DNA of 64,000 nucleotides from positions 7,626,001 to 7,690,000 of the forward strand of contig AP026550.1 of NCBI GenBank assembly GCA_026075535.2. Reading direction: 5' to 3'. The DNA is from Tricholoma matsutake (taxonomy: Eukaryota > Basidiomycota > Agaricomycetes > Agaricales > Tricholomataceae). The number at the start of each line of letters is the position of its first letter. Within the stretch, counting starts at the first letter, position 1. Under the pieces are notes generated by a model. That model was not told where the DNA came from. It did no database searches and worked only from the letters and a program-made list of their open reading frames with translations. Both the position numbers and the translations under genes were made by a program. Of this stretch, positions 11,291 to 23,533 are shown one piece after another.

Positions 11291-12050
11291 GACAACTGGG
11301 AACTTGATAGGGGGGAAGAAATCTGGTCAAAACCTTCCTCATTTGTTTTCCGTCCATGCGAACCCTGCTTGCTGGTTTTGAATGAAGTCATGCATGAGGT
11401 CTTGTTCTTGAGGCCATAAGAAATTGCCTGGATGATTTCGATCGACAATATTTTTGCATTCGAGGTTATATTGGGGAGTTGGTTTGAATATCGGAGGATG
11501 GGGATTTAGTGGAGGCATGTCTTTGAGGGGATCGCCCTCAATGTGTCGAATAATTCGAAATGATTGGGTAGTCTGGCCACGATTGGACGGACCTTCTGTG
11601 CGACTGGTTTATACTCTTTCTTCATTGATAAATAACTAGAATGTCGATTGTTGGAAATAACTGAGGAAGGGGAAACATATGATGAAGAAGTTTGCATAGG
11701 TATAAACACCATCGAGGCGTTTCAAGGAACGTGGAACTCATCGCATGCAGATAAATATAGGTCAGAAAGCGTCGCAGATAATTCTTTGGAGGAGTTGATT
11801 TTGGGGATATTTGCAGTGTGCTCGATAAATATAGAGGAGTCAGAAGAATCAAATGAGATGATGAAAGCACACTGTTCCAAAATTTCATTCTCTAATGCTG
11901 AAAATCCTCACAAACCACCTTTTGACAATGGTGCGATCGAGGTATTGAGGGAATGGTAGCAGTCTGAGTTGAGTTCAGATCACATATTGTAATAGTTTGG
12001 GCTTCGTTCTGGTAATTTTTAATGATGCTTTCTGTTAAGACGTCGAAAGG

Positions 12051-12420
12051 TCATACAAGTAGAATATCATAAGCTGGGTTGCGAATAACATGTATCTGCA
12101 TGTATAGAGTGATTCCACCAAGATTGCAAGGTACATTGCATGCTAAGCCGAGTGTTTCGTCCACAGTAGTGTTGGCAGACTGCATTGGAAGCTGAATCGA
12201 GGAGTCGTATGCTAGACCGAGTTCGTGACAGACATCTTTGGCCATCAATATGATCGAGGAACTGGGATCGACGACACTTTCTACCTGGTTGTTACCATGG
12301 ACATCCATAATAACTGATCTAATCGATGAAGTTTCTTCAGCGATGACAAAAGGCTGAGGGATTTCACCAGGTCAGAGACTGCTAATATAGGTCTCGTACG
12401 GGTCAGGCACGATGATCGCA
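12051..12420 (-). pseudogene. Retropepsin-like protease region of G1
   Basis: The reading has SIRSVIMDVHGNN-like sequence, then VESVVDPSSSI at the position of the aspartic protease active site (usually DPGS or DTG type), ELGLAYDSSIQLPMQSAN, and ends HVIRNPAYDILL. The active Asp is kept but the following Gly is Ser. It is adjacent to gag and in the usual gag-protease-RT order. Confidence 0.75.
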
Positions 12421-12497
12421 TCAGGACTAAACATGTTCATCGCATTGTTTCTGGATTGTGGGACTCGTTTCGGTGTGACCTGTTCTCTCCATTTTGT

Positions 12498-14153
12498 TCA
12501 AACCTCGGGTGAAAGCGAGAGTAGTTCTTCCAATATAAGCATGATGATCAGCATCTTCATTGAGCGTGAAAAGATATTGTGTGCAATTTTCTTGTTCTGT
12601 ACTGGTGCCTGTGTCGCATACGATAATCCGTCTTTTTCTTTACCCTTTGATGTGCCAGTGAAGTTCCTTTCATGTGGTGGAAAATAGGCATTCTCCCTGA
12701 CCGATGCATATGGGTGTACCAAGGTTTGCATTGGGGGTATGGTAGTCGATGGTGAAGTGGTCGATGCAGGAGAAGTCGATGTCGATGTAGGAGCCAGAGT
12801 TGAAGTCAAAGGGTTGACCATTGTTGATGAAGATGTCGAGGGTGCTGGGACTGGAGCAGTAGACATTGACGATGCACAGATGGGGGTTGTCATGGCCAGA
12901 ACCGAATTTCGAACCTCTTTGTTTGGACATGAAAATGGTCGACCACTTCGAAGTGTGAATATTTCGTGCTCGAGAGCTGCTATTCTATCTTTGGAGTCAG
13001 CGGTCAATGTTGAATTATGATAAATGCCTTTTGTTCCCGATCCCGATGTAGAAACGGCATTGTACTCTGTTATCGAAGTGATCACAGCTGAGGTTGAATT
13101 AGTCAAAGTCGAAGGTGCCATTGGTGCGATGCTGAATAAGAGTCTGGCTGCTGGGGTTGCGTCTGGGTTATGTTTCTACCATTCATCAATGCATTCCTGG
13201 ATAAACCTGCCAGGAATACTTTGAGTGGTAAATTGTCCATTTGGAAGTACAATCTTTCCTTCCGCGTTTCTCTTACACTTCCCTTCGTTCAAGTATGACT
13301 GACAAACCATACAGTCAGGAATAAAATGTCCCGATAAACCGCAAAATATGCAAAGGAGTGCATTGATGTGTGCCTGTCTGTCTGCCGAATTAGTGCGAGG
13401 GTTTTTAGTACCTGCGATATGTGTAGCGATGGTGCTAGCAAATCATTCAAACATTGCATTTAGATCTTTGGTTTTAATCATAATAGTTCTGGGTGATGAG
13501 GTGACCGTATTTCCAATGTTTGATGTCGAGGGCGATGAGGAAGTCGATTGGTGGATTACCAAGTTCGATGTGTTAGAGCCTGCTAGTACAAATTTTGCCG
13601 CATCTTGAATGTCATTGAGTGGATATGGATCGTCGGGATAATGGTTGGGGAATTTGAGTTTGAGTCGTTGAGCAATTTGAGTCCATAAGCCGGGTTGGAA
13701 TCCTCAAACAAAAGCTCTGCTTTGCTTGGCTTCCGAGATCCTATTCTTTGCTCGCAAAAAGTGAGTAATGTTGTAGAATGCGTGATAATACATTCCTAAG
13801 TCGTTCACATTGAATATCCCAATGCATAGCTGTTCTCCCACTAATTTGTCCATGTCCGATATGCTCCACTTATGATCGTCTTCCGAGCTGGGATAGAGTT
13901 TATGTACTGCTGTTTGAAATTCATTGAATGATGTGCCAGGCTGATACTCTGGAAGTGATTCCCAGAGTTTGGAAGAGTCGATGTCGAGGTAGCAACAAGC
14001 ATGTTTCTTCATCAGATTCAATTCAGTGATGCCGCAGGTCAGGAATAATAGTTCAAGCTCTTCAAAGTATTGTTGGAGCTCTCAAGGCTGAGTAGGGTCA
14101 AATTTCAGAGCAGTCAAATGCCCACAAGCTGGCATTGCAGTTTGGGTAGTCAT
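12498..14153 (-). pseudogene. Gag region of G1
   Basis: It starts at an ATG on the - strand (14151-14153, MTTQTAMPA). The capsid-like core is visible as HACCYLDIDSSKLWESLPEY and WSISDMDKLVGEQL (14021-13704). A CX2CX4HX4C zinc knuckle corresponds to the region near 13330. A Ser/Thr/Pro-rich linker follows, and the end (IAHNIFSRSMKM, LLSLSPEV) precedes the protease. Frames shift at about 13700 and 14030. The ORF on the opposite strand at 12739-13224 is a low-complexity shadow. Confidence 0.8.
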
Positions 14154-14463
14154 GAATGTGATGACTCTAGGGGTAGGGGTTAAGACTTGTGTAAAGGATG
14201 GTACAGGTGTCGAAGTTGTTGGAAGGATGAACAAAGAGGTTGATGATGATGACGAGGAAGTAGATGATGATGTGGAAGGCGATGATATAGGTGAAGGAAA
14301 TAGTCTATGATGAGTAGACTCTGCTTTGGAAACAGGAATTAGAATGTCTCCTGATTGTTCAAGAGATTCAAAGGCGTGGTGAGTATCAATACAAAGGTTT
14401 CTCGCTTGTGTTGGCCTAAGCTGAGGAAGTCAAGGTTGGTCCAATGATGAAATGATTCAGAAA

Positions 14464-14481
14464 CCCTCGCGGTGGGCTCCA
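14464..14481 (-). other. Primer binding site of G1
   Basis: On the - strand TGGAGCCCACCGCGAGGG follows the 5' LTR end by four bases. TGG fits the CCA end of a tRNA. The tRNA identity cannot be told without a tRNA list. Confidence 0.7.
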
Positions 14482-14485
14482 AAAA

Positions 14486-15662
14486 TGATGATACTCAACC
14501 TGGGAAAACCACCTAAACTGCTGATGAGGCAATCGATGATATTTGTGATGAGTCCAAGGAAGGGTACAAGTCGTTCTGAATGTTTGTTGTCCAACTGATG
14601 GCAAGATAACTAGTTGGTACTAGTCGTGAAGGTAGTGCTATAGGAACTGAAGGTGTTTGGCGCAGTCTGATCGAGTATCAATCAATATTGAGGACAATCG
14701 ATGAGATTGACGGCAAACGAGTTCTATTGTCGATGGTTGAAGTGTGAATTCTGAGGACCTTTTGACAGGTTGAAAGTATACGAAGGCTATAGTCGATGGC
14801 TAGGACGTGTTGAAATGGTTGCTAGTGATAATGATCAGAGGATCATAGGAAGATCAAGGACGACGATGGTCGTAGAGGTTTCTCGTCGATCAAGAAAACT
14901 CATAGAGACTTAGATTGTTGTTAGAAGATTGATCGGACACTTTGAGATGATAGGTGAAGACAATTTCCTCCTTTTTCAAGTAGATACTACAGAGTTTTAT
15001 ATGTTTTAAAGAAACTTCCTAAAATGGAATGAGAAACATGTGTAGAACATGAGGCAACAGATATGAGTTAAGGCACAAGGCCAAAAAGGAGACTGGAATC
15101 CGAACAAGAAAGATATATATCATATGATGAAAGAGTAATAAAGGGTATAGAACTAAAAGGGGACTGTCCTTTGTGTATAAATCACGCTAAGTCTTGCAAT
15201 AATTCATCCAGTGGGTTCTGTGCATGATAGGGACTTGGAACGAGGCTGACCTACTATCAGCAGGTTTGGGCACGAGTTGGAATCCTTCCTGGTGCATGGT
15301 ATTCCACCATATAGATAACAAATGCGGCGCCCGATGTTGCTCGTAGTCTCTCGATATTGATCAATGACGCTTGATGATGGTCAACAATGTTCAATTGCAG
15401 TCGCGGTTTGTTCGAAGATGATCGGGGATGTTCAATGGTTGTTTAGAAGGGGTCTTAGGGGCTTTCGACATAGTCCTAAGGTTGTGTGATGTGGTCTCTT
15501 GGTACGATCAATGTTGCTGGTGATGTTTCAACGCGGTCGATATGATATCGCGATCAATAGACTGGGTCACACTGCATCTGGGACCTTGTAGGAGTTAGCC
15601 GATGTGATTAGAATGCATTTAGAATGACGTATCAGCCTTTGAGCCGAGCAGACAACCTATCA
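14486..15662 (-). repeat. 5' LTR of G1 (1177 bp)
   Basis: Read on the - strand it begins ...TGATAGGTTGTC (15662) and ends GAGTATCATCA (14486), next to the primer binding site. It pairs with 5220-6407. The right target duplication TCGT is 15663-15666. Confidence 0.93.
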
Positions 15663-15666
15663 TCGT

Positions 15667-16133
15667 ATACAGTTCTAAGCATCCGATCAATCTTCTAAAA
15701 ACAATCTAAGTCTCTACGAGTTTTCTTGATCAACAAGAAACCTCTATGACCATCATTGTCCTCGATCTTCCTATGATCCTCTGATCATTATCACTAGCAA
15801 CCATTTCAACACGTCCTAGCCATCGACTATAGCCTTCGTATACTTTCAACCTGTTGAAAGGTCCTCAGAATTCACACTTCAACCATTGACAATAGAACTC
15901 GTTTGCCATCGATCTTGTTGATCGTCCTTGATATCAATTGATACTCGATCAGACCATGCCAAACACCTTCAGTTCCTATAGCACTACCTTCACGACTAGT
16001 ACCAACTAGTTATCTTCCCATCGGTTAGACCACAAACATTCGGAACAACTTGTACCCTTCCTTGGACTCATCGCAAATATCATTGATTGCCTCATCAGCA
16101 GTTTAGGTGGTTTTCCCAGGTTGAGTATCATCA
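15667..16133 (+). repeat. 5' LTR of G2, second part
   Basis: It continues the LTR sequence interrupted at 5219 (ATACAGTTCTAAGCATC) and ends GGTTGAGTATCATCA, followed by TTTT and the primer binding site. Confidence 0.92.
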
Positions 16134-16137
16134 TTTT

Positions 16138-16155
16138 TGGAGCCCACCACGAGAG
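16138..16155 (+). other. Primer binding site of G2
   Basis: TGGAGCCCACCACGAGAG lies four bases after the LTR end and matches the G1 site except for CpG-type changes. Confidence 0.7.
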
Positions 16156-16465
16156 TTTCTGAATCATTTCATTGTTGGACCAACCTCAACTTCCTTAGCT
16201 TAGGCCAACACAAGTGAGAAACCTTTGTATTGATACTCGCCACACCTTTGAATCTCTCGAACAATCAGGAGACATTCTAATTCCTGTTTCTGAAGCAGAG
16301 TCTACTCATCATAGACTATTTCCTTCACCTATTTCATCGCCTTCCACATAGTCATCTACTTCGTCGTCATCATTGTTGACCTCTTTGTTCATCCTTCCAA
16401 CAACTTCGACACCTCTACCATCCTTTACACAAGTCTTAACCCCTACCCCTAGAGTCATCACATTC

Positions 16466-18101
16466 ATGACTACCCAAACTGCGATGCCAGCTCATGGGCA
16501 TTCGACCCTACTCAGCCTTGAGAGCTCCAACAATACTTTGAAGAGCTTGAACTATTATTCCCGACCTGCGGCATCACTGAATCAAATCTGATGAAGACAC
16601 ACGCTTGTTGCTACCTTGACATCAACTCTTCCAAACTCTGGGAATCACTTCCAGAATATCAGCCCAGCACATCATTCAACAAATTTCGAACAGCAGTACA
16701 TAAACTCTATCCTGGCTCAGAAGACGATCGTAAGTGGAGCATATCAGACATGGACAAATTAGTGGGAGAACAGCTACGCGTTGGGATATTTGACGCGAGC
16801 GATCTAGGAATGTGTTCTACAACATTACTCACTTTTTGCAAGCAAAGAATAGGATCTCGGAAGCTGAGCAAAGCAGAGCTTATGTTCGAGGATTCCAACC
16901 TGGCTTATGGACTCAAATTGCTTGATGACTCAAACTCAAATTCCCCGACCATTATCCCGATGATCCATATCTGCTCAACAACATTCACGACGTGGCAAAA
17001 TTTGTACTAGCAGGCTCTAACACATCGAACTCAGTAATCCACCAATCAACTTCCTCTTCGCACTCAACATCGAATGTCAGAAATACGGTCACCTTGTCAC
17101 CTGGAACTATTACGATTAAAACCAAAGATCTCAATGCAATGTTCAAACGATTTGCTAGCACCATTGCTACACACATCGCAGGTACTAAAAATCCTTGCGC
17201 TAATTTGGCAGACAGACAGGCACATATTGATGCACTTCTCTGCATATTTTGTGGCTTATTGGGACATTTTATCCCTGACTGTATGGTTTGTCAGTCATAC
17301 TTGAACAAAGGGAAGTGTAAGCGAAATGCGGAAGGAAAGATCATACTTCCAAATGGACAATTCACCCCTCGAAGTATTCCTGGCAGGTTTATCAAGGAAC
17401 GCATCGACGAATGGTGGAAATGCAAGCCAGACACAACCCCAGCAGCCACACTTTTATTTAGCATCGCACCATTGGCACTTTTGACTTCGACCAATTCAAC
17501 CTCAGCTGCAATCACTTCGATAACAGAGTCTGACACAGTTGCTACATCGGGATCAGAAATGAAAGGCATTTATCATAACTCGACGTTGACCGCTGACTCC
17601 GAAGATAGAATAGCGGATCTCGAGTGAGAGATATTCATGCTGCGAAGTGGTCAACCATTTTCACATCCAAACAAAGAGGTTCGAAGTTCAGTTCCGGCCA
17701 CGACAATCCCTGTTCCTGCATCGTCGACATCTACTGCTCCAGTACCAGCACCCTTGACATCTTCATCAACAATGGTCAACCCTTCAACTTCAACTATGGC
17801 TCCAACATCGGCATTGACATCGACTTCTCCCACATCGACCACTTTGCCATCAACAACCATACCTCCAATGCAAACCTCGGTACACCCATATGCATCGGTC
17901 AGGGAAAATGCCTATTTGCCACCACATGAAAGGAACTTCGCTGGCGCATCAAAGGGTAAGGAAAAAGACGGACCATCATATGTGACACAGGCCCCAGTAC
18001 AGAACGAGAAAATTGCACACAATATCTTTTCATGCTTGATGAAGATGCCGATTGTTATGCTTACATCGGAAGAACTACTCTCACTATCACCTGAGGTTTG
18101 A
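16466..18101 (+). pseudogene. Gag region of G2
   Basis: An ATG at 16466 (MTTQTAMPA) opens gag. The capsid-like core (LDINSSKLWESLPEY, WSISDMDKLVGEQLRVGIFD) is at 16600-16810. The zinc knuckle CIFCGLLGHFIPDC (CX2CX4HX4C) is near 17241-17282, followed by the basic YLNKGKCKRN. A Ser/Thr/Pro-rich linker (17640-17920) leads to IAHNIFSCLMKMPIVML and LLSLSPEV. Gag packages the element RNA in virus-like particles. Frameshifts near 16500, 16820 and 17000 and a TGA at about 17627 break the frame. Confidence 0.85.
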
Positions 18102-18158
18102 ACGAAATGGAGAGAACAGGTCACACCAAAACGAGTACCACAAACCAGAAACAATGCG

Positions 18159-18548
18159 ATGAACATGTTTAGTCCTGACACGATTATCATGCCTGACCCG
18201 TACGAGACCTATATTAGCAGTCTCCAACCCAGTGAAATCCCTCAGCCTTTTGTTGTCGCTAAAGAAACTTCATCTATCAGATCAGTTATTATGGATGTCC
18301 ATGGTAACAACCAGGTAGAAAGTGTCATCAATCCCAGTTCCTCAATCATATCAATGCCCGAAGATGTCTGTCACAAACTCGGTCTGGCATACGATCCCTC
18401 GATTCAACTTCTGATGCAGTCTGCCAATGGTACTGTGGATGAAACCCTTGGTTTAGCACACAACATGCCCTGCGATCTCAGCGGAATCACCTTATGCATG
18501 CAGATACATATTATTCGGGACCCGGCTTACTATATTCTACTCGGATGA
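18159..18548 (+). pseudogene. Retropepsin-like protease region of G2
   Basis: A single open stretch with PDPYETYISSLQPSEIPQPF, AKETSSIRSVIMDVHGNN, VESVINPSSSI and MQSANGTVDETLGLA, ending IIRDPAYYILLG. The active-site Asp expected at VxDPSSS is Asn here, a G-to-A change, so the enzyme would be dead. The sequence otherwise matches the G1 copy closely. Confidence 0.8.
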
Positions 18549-19289
18549 CCTTTCAATGTCTTAACAGAAAGCGTCATTAGAAACTATCAGAACAAAGCTC
18601 AAACTGTTACAATATGTGATCCTAACTCAACTCGGACCGCTACCATTCCCTCAATACCTCGATCGCACCATTGTCACAAAGTAGTTCATGAGGATTTTCA
18701 GCATTAGAGAATGAAATTTCGGAACAGTGTGCTTTCATCATCTCGTTCGTCTCTTCTGACTCCTCTATATTTATCAAATGCACTGCAAATATCCCCAAAA
18801 TTGACTCCTCCAAAGAATTATCCTCAACACTTTCTGACCTATATTTATCTGCGTGCGACGAGTTCCACGTTCCTCGAAATGCCTCAATGGTGTTTATACC
18901 TACATGAACTTCTTCATTGTATGTTTCCCCTTCCTCCATTATTTCTGACAATTGCCAGTCTAGTTCTTTATTGATGAAGAAAAAGTATAAACCAGTCGCA
19001 CAGAAGGTCCATCCAATCATGGCTGGACTACCCGATCATTTTTGAATTATTTGACACATCATGGGTGATCCCCTCAAAGACATGTCTCCACTAAATCCCC
19101 ATCCTCTGATATTCAAACCAACTCCCTGATATAACCTCAAATGCAAAAACATCATCGATCAAAATCATCCAGGCAATTTTCTATGGCCTCAAGAATGAGA
19201 TCTCATGCATGACTGCATTCAAAACCAGCAAGTGGGGTTCGCATGGACAGAAAATGAGCGAGGAAGGTTTTGACCAGATTTCTTCCCCC

Positions 19290-20660
19290 CTATCAAGTTC
19301 CCAGTCATCCCTCACATGCCTTGGGTCGAACACAATATCCCCATACTGCCTGGTCTGTATGAACAGATTTGCGAAATGCTGAAAAAGAAGATTGAAGCAG
19401 GAGTCTACAAGTCGTTGAACTCATCATACTGATCATGATGGTTTTGCATTGCGAAGAAAAACGCAAAAATGCTCTGAATAGTCCAGTCTTGAGCCACTAA
19501 ACCAAGTTACAATTCAGCACTCAGGTGTCGTCCTGATCCCTGAGCATTTAGCCAAACAGTTTGGGGGATGCACTTGTGGAGGAATGTTGGATTTATATGT
19601 AGCATTCAACGAAAGGCTCGTATCTGAATCTTCTCAAGATCTAACGACTTTCCAGACCCCATTTGGTGCACTTCAAATTGTCACCCTACCGATGGGTTGG
19701 ATGAACTCAGTTCTGATCTTACATGACAATGTCACTTTCATTCTACAACCCGAACTCCCTCATATTACGATCCCTTATATCAATGACACACCAGTGAAGG
19801 GTCCAAAATCGGAATATCGAATGATTGGTGGGTCATACAAAATGATCGCTGACAACTCAGGCATTCGACGATTCATATGGGAGCATTTCGAGAACCTAAA
19901 TTGCATCGTCCAGCGCATGAAGTATTGTGGCGGGACATTCTCAGGACCAAAGTTATTTGCTTGCGTCCCCGAAATAATCATTTTAGGTCATCAATGCAAT
20001 ATTCAAAGTCAAATGGCTGACCCGACGCATATCGATAAGATTCAGAAGTGGGGTCCATGTCATATGCTCACAGAGGTTAAGGTGTTCTTAGGAATGATCG
20101 GAGTTTGTCAAATTTTTATTCAAAGTTTCACACATCAAGCAGCTGTGCTAATCAACCTTACTCGAAAAGATGTGCCCTTTGATTTCGCCCCATCTCAGGT
20201 AGCAGCGCAAGAAGATCTCAAGAGAGTGCTCCTGACCTTGCCAGCAATTCGAGCAATTGACTATACATCAAACGCCCCAGTCATCCTCGCAGTCAACACA
20301 TCGAGCATCATGATCAGCTATTTCCTAGTGCAATGCGACCATGATAACCCTCAAAAATGATACTACAGTCGATTCGGCTCGATCACACTCAACGACTGCG
20401 AATCCCAGTTCTCACAACCAAAACTAGAACTTTATGGTCTATATCAAGCTCTTGGTGCACTTTGTTTATATTTGATAGGGGTACAAAACCTTATCGTCGA
20501 GGTTGATGCGAGGTATATCAAAGGCATGCTCTCAAATCCCGATATTGTGCCTAGCGCTAGCATCAACCGATGGATCGTTTCAATTCTAACATTCCACTTC
20601 ACACTCATTCATGTTGCAGATATGCACCATGGGCCAGACAGTCTTTCGCGATGTCCTTGA
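19290..20660 (+). pseudogene. Reverse transcriptase and RNase H of G2 pol
   Basis: The RT begins near 19340 with PILPGLYEQICEMLKKKI. A long open piece (19584-20360) carries GGMLDLYVAFNERL, FQTPFGALQIVTLPMGW, and IPYINDTPVKG, where the YxDD box has become YIND, plus FSGPKLFACVPEIIILGHQC. The RNase H part (20250-20660) has ILAVNTSSIMISYFL with the first catalytic Asp changed to Asn, LNDCESQFSQPKLELYGLYQ, NLIVEVDARYIKGML and HHGPDSLSR. Both Asp-to-Asn changes are G to A transitions. The linker before RT (18560-19290) is decayed pol sequence without its own domain. Confidence 0.88.
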
Positions 20661-20805
20661 CAAACTGAAGACAACGATATCACAGTAGAAGAAGAATTTG
20701 GCAACTGGATCGACAAATTACATGGTTTCATTCACCAAATCAACCCAGTTTCGATTCAACCTTTCCCCACTCATGCGACATATCTGACTTTCACCCAAGC
20801 CTCAG

Positions 20806-20826
20806 ATTTCAGTAAGGGGGAGGATG
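20806..20826 (+). other. Internal polypurine tract copy in G2 pol
   Basis: ATTTCAGTAAGGGGGAGGATG, identical to the G1 tracts and differing at one base from the G2 3' tract (25047-25067). It lies between RNase H and integrase. Confidence 0.7.
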
Positions 20827-23206
20827 TTTCATATGAAGACGTACCTCGGTTGGACAAAGCAAAGAAAGAAGATGAACAATTACTGCTCGTTCATAAATGG
20901 TTAGATGATATGCCCCCAAATCTATCAGACACTGAGTATGCTACCTTCATGCGATATTGCACCAAGTTCTTCATAGATTCCGGAAGACTATGGCAAAAAG
21001 ATTGTCAGGGAGAACATAAGATCATCGCAATTCCAGAATGTCGCATCAACATTATCCAGTGATAGGTCCACTATGGCAGCAGAGCTCTGAAATCAAGATA
21101 TCACATTTGGACACCTCCTTCCTAAAGTTCTACAATTTCGTGAATGCTTATGAACGCCTACGAATGCATGAAACAACCAAACGACACTTCGGCCACCATA
21201 TTCCTAGTACCGAGCCTCAAACACATGCACCCACCATTACACAGACTAATGCATTGCGTTCCCGCCACCACAAACACAAAGAAACACAATGGCTAGCAAC
21301 TTAGCATGCATCGGGCGTTTTTCGACATATTCATGATTTATTGGAACCACAAGATAAGGAGATTTGATATATCATGTATATGGCATGTTTTTTTTTATCA
21401 TTTTCTCATTTACTTTGTGATTTCGACACCTTGTTCACTGCCTCACATTTACCACATGTTTAGCCTCATGGCCTTTTACCTTATTAGTACTATCTCTCTA
21501 AAACATATATAGTTTGGTGTATTTACTGTTGACAGGGCCAGAAAATCGTCTTCTCACATCACCTATCATCAGACTTAAGGTTTTAAACTCTTGAGTTTTA
21601 GCTCAGTCTTTGCCCGAACTCACTCAAAGTATTCTGTGAACTATGTCGTTTCGCCACATCGACTCTCGAAATTCTTGTCACATCGCCTATCTGTTGTGTC
21701 ATCGTCTCTTACTTCACTTTCAACTATTGTCACCACCATCTCCCGAATTCATGAGACCATTTCGGAGATTCTCGAACTTCTCTACATTGCTGCTAAACTT
21801 TTGTGTATTGTTTCAGAATGCTTCGTAGTGTTTTGCATTACTTTGGATGGCTTCGCGGAACTTTGCACAGTCTAATATGGCTTTGCAACATCATACAGTA
21901 CATTTACTGGCCTTTGGATAATGCAGTGATATTCAGTACCACCTCGTAGCCTTTTTCTGACTCGTGTAATATCTCCTAAGACCTGTTTAGGTGGTTTTAG
22001 TTGAGTTTCTGGGTTGAGCATCATCACCAGTCATCACATGACCATATCGGCCACAAAATGATCTTCGCCATGAAGTCTCACATCGCCCTACGATTCTGGT
22101 GGCCCAACCTGAAAGCCAATATCGCATGGTACATCCAAACGTGCCACTACTGTCAGTTGTGACAAACTCAAAATCTTCTTATTCCACCAATCATCGCCAC
22201 CCCTGTCCCTCTATTCAGAAAAGTCTACATTGACACAATGCACATGCTGCCTTCCAGCAGATATCACTATATAGTACAAGGTTGATGTTCGATATTGCAC
22301 TGGCTGGAGTTCAGGATGCTTCGCAATGAAACAGTGAAGACCATTGGTGATTGGATTTTTAAAGAAATCATTTGTCGATGGGGCTTGCTTTACAAGATCA
22401 TTACTGACAACGGCCCAGCATTCATTGCTGCTCTCGAATACTTGGTGAAGCACTATCACATCAATCACATTTGGATAAGTGGCTACAATTCTCATGCCAA
22501 TGGTCTCGTTGAACCAGCCCACTTTGACGTACAACAATCACTCTACAAGGCTGTCAATGGCAATCAAACTCGATGGTCAGTTGGGACCTACTCAGTCTTT
22601 TGGGCAGAACGGGTAACAGTTTGAAAATGAATGGGCTGTTTGCCCTATTTTGTGATCACAGGTTCTCATCCACTCATCCCTCTCAACATCTCAGAAGCAA
22701 CATATCTACAACTGCCACCCAATTTGATACTCTCCTCCACTGATCACATCGCCCAACACACTATCACACTACAGAAATGCTTGACCAATCTCAAAGTACT
22801 CTACTCTAAAGTCTACACTGCTCGACAAGAAGCTGCAAAATGCTTTGAAGAAGTTCACAAGCGAACAATTCGAGACTACAATTTCGAAAAAGGTGACCTC
22901 ATACTCATGCGAAACAAACAGATTGAGAAAGCTCTTAATCAAAAAATGCGAGCTTGATATCTCAGCCCACTCATTGTCATCGCATGAAACTATGGTGGCA
23001 CTTATATTCTTTGCAAGCTCAACGGTTCAGTTCTGCATCGACCAGTAGCTGCTTTCCAAGTTCTACCCTATCTAGCATGGAAATCGATTCCCCTTCCTCC
23101 AAACTTCTTCAATATCGACGATCATTGGCTCGAACAACTTTGAACAACATTGGACATCGACAGAGACATCGACGAAAACATTCCTGACCTCGATGAAGAC
23201 AAATAG
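20827..23206 (+). pseudogene. Integrase region of G2 pol, interrupted by a solo LTR
   Basis: The integrase is read at 20850-21059 (YATFMRYCTKFFIDSGRLW) and resumes at 22031. The zinc-binding part is FWWPNLKANIAWYIQTCHYC. The catalytic core shows KVYIDTMHMLPSSR with the first Asp, IITDNGPAFIAALEYLVKHY with the second, and NSHANGLVEPAH near the third acidic site. The C-terminus has KRTIRDYNFEKGDLILMRN and ends DRDIDENIPDLDEDK before TAG at 23204-23206. TGA stops follow CHYCQL and at 22964, TAG-type breaks occur elsewhere, and 971 bp of inserted LTR plus duplication split the domain. No chromodomain is visible. Confidence 0.87.
21060..22026 (+). repeat. Solo LTR of a sister gypsy family in G2 integrase (967 bp)
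   Basis: It begins TGATAGGTCCACTATGG and ends GGTTGAGCATCATCA. CCAG flanks it on both sides (21056-21059 and 22027-22030), and G1 has the uninterrupted site. Its ends resemble the G-family LTR but the body differs. No internal coding sequence is present, so it is a solo LTR left by LTR-LTR recombination. Confidence 0.9.
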
Positions 23207-23533
23207 ACCATTTTTCTTTGCTTTTTTTCTACTTGCAATATTGAAACCAACTCTTGATATTATAACAGTGTACTATTACAAGTCATGATATTGTTCAAAA
23301 TGTGTTTGCGCAAGCTCAATGGGGTTTTTTGGCTATGAAGGAGTTCTGAGCCTTTCCCCTATGTCTCATTTTGATAAATTGTCCATCTGACTTTCTTTTT
23401 CTTTTTCTCTCCTATGTTTTTTTCGCATATATCTTACATTTCCTGGCTTCGACCGCACACAATATTTCTCATTTCAAACTTATCTCGCTCAGACACAAGA
23501 AAAATGATAAAATTAAAACAATACAACAAAATT

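Larger units (their letters stand above)
5220..15662 (-). mobile_element. Ty3/gypsy retrotransposon G1, inserted in the 5' LTR of G2
   Basis: A 10.4-kb full-length copy in inverse orientation relative to G2 and of the same family. It has two LTRs (5220-6407 and 14486-15662), a primer binding site at 14464-14481, gag to integrase on the - strand (14153 down to 8446), an opposite-strand gene (6556-8121) and a polypurine tract. TCGT flanks it on both sides (5216-5219 and 15663-15666). Frames are broken in gag, RNase H and integrase, and stops such as the TGA just before the MADPTHIDKIQK block interrupt pol, so it is not autonomous. Confidence 0.93.

Noticed and set aside
11648..11959. Open frame on the + strand in G1 (MLEITEEGETYDEEVCIGIN), also conserved at 18640-19020 in G2
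   Set aside because: It is antisense to the pol linker before RT, which reads as good protein on the - strand (KKEYKPVAQKVRP). Its openness is explained by the sense coding; no splice sites or domain support it.
12739..13020. Open frame rich in Val/Asp/Glu on the + strand
   Set aside because: Shadow of the Ser/Thr/Pro-rich gag linker on the - strand; low complexity only.
15650..16133. Half LTR at the G1-G2 border read as a truncated solo LTR
   Set aside because: It completes the piece at 4503-5219, and TCGT borders G1 on both sides, so it is the split 5' LTR of G2.
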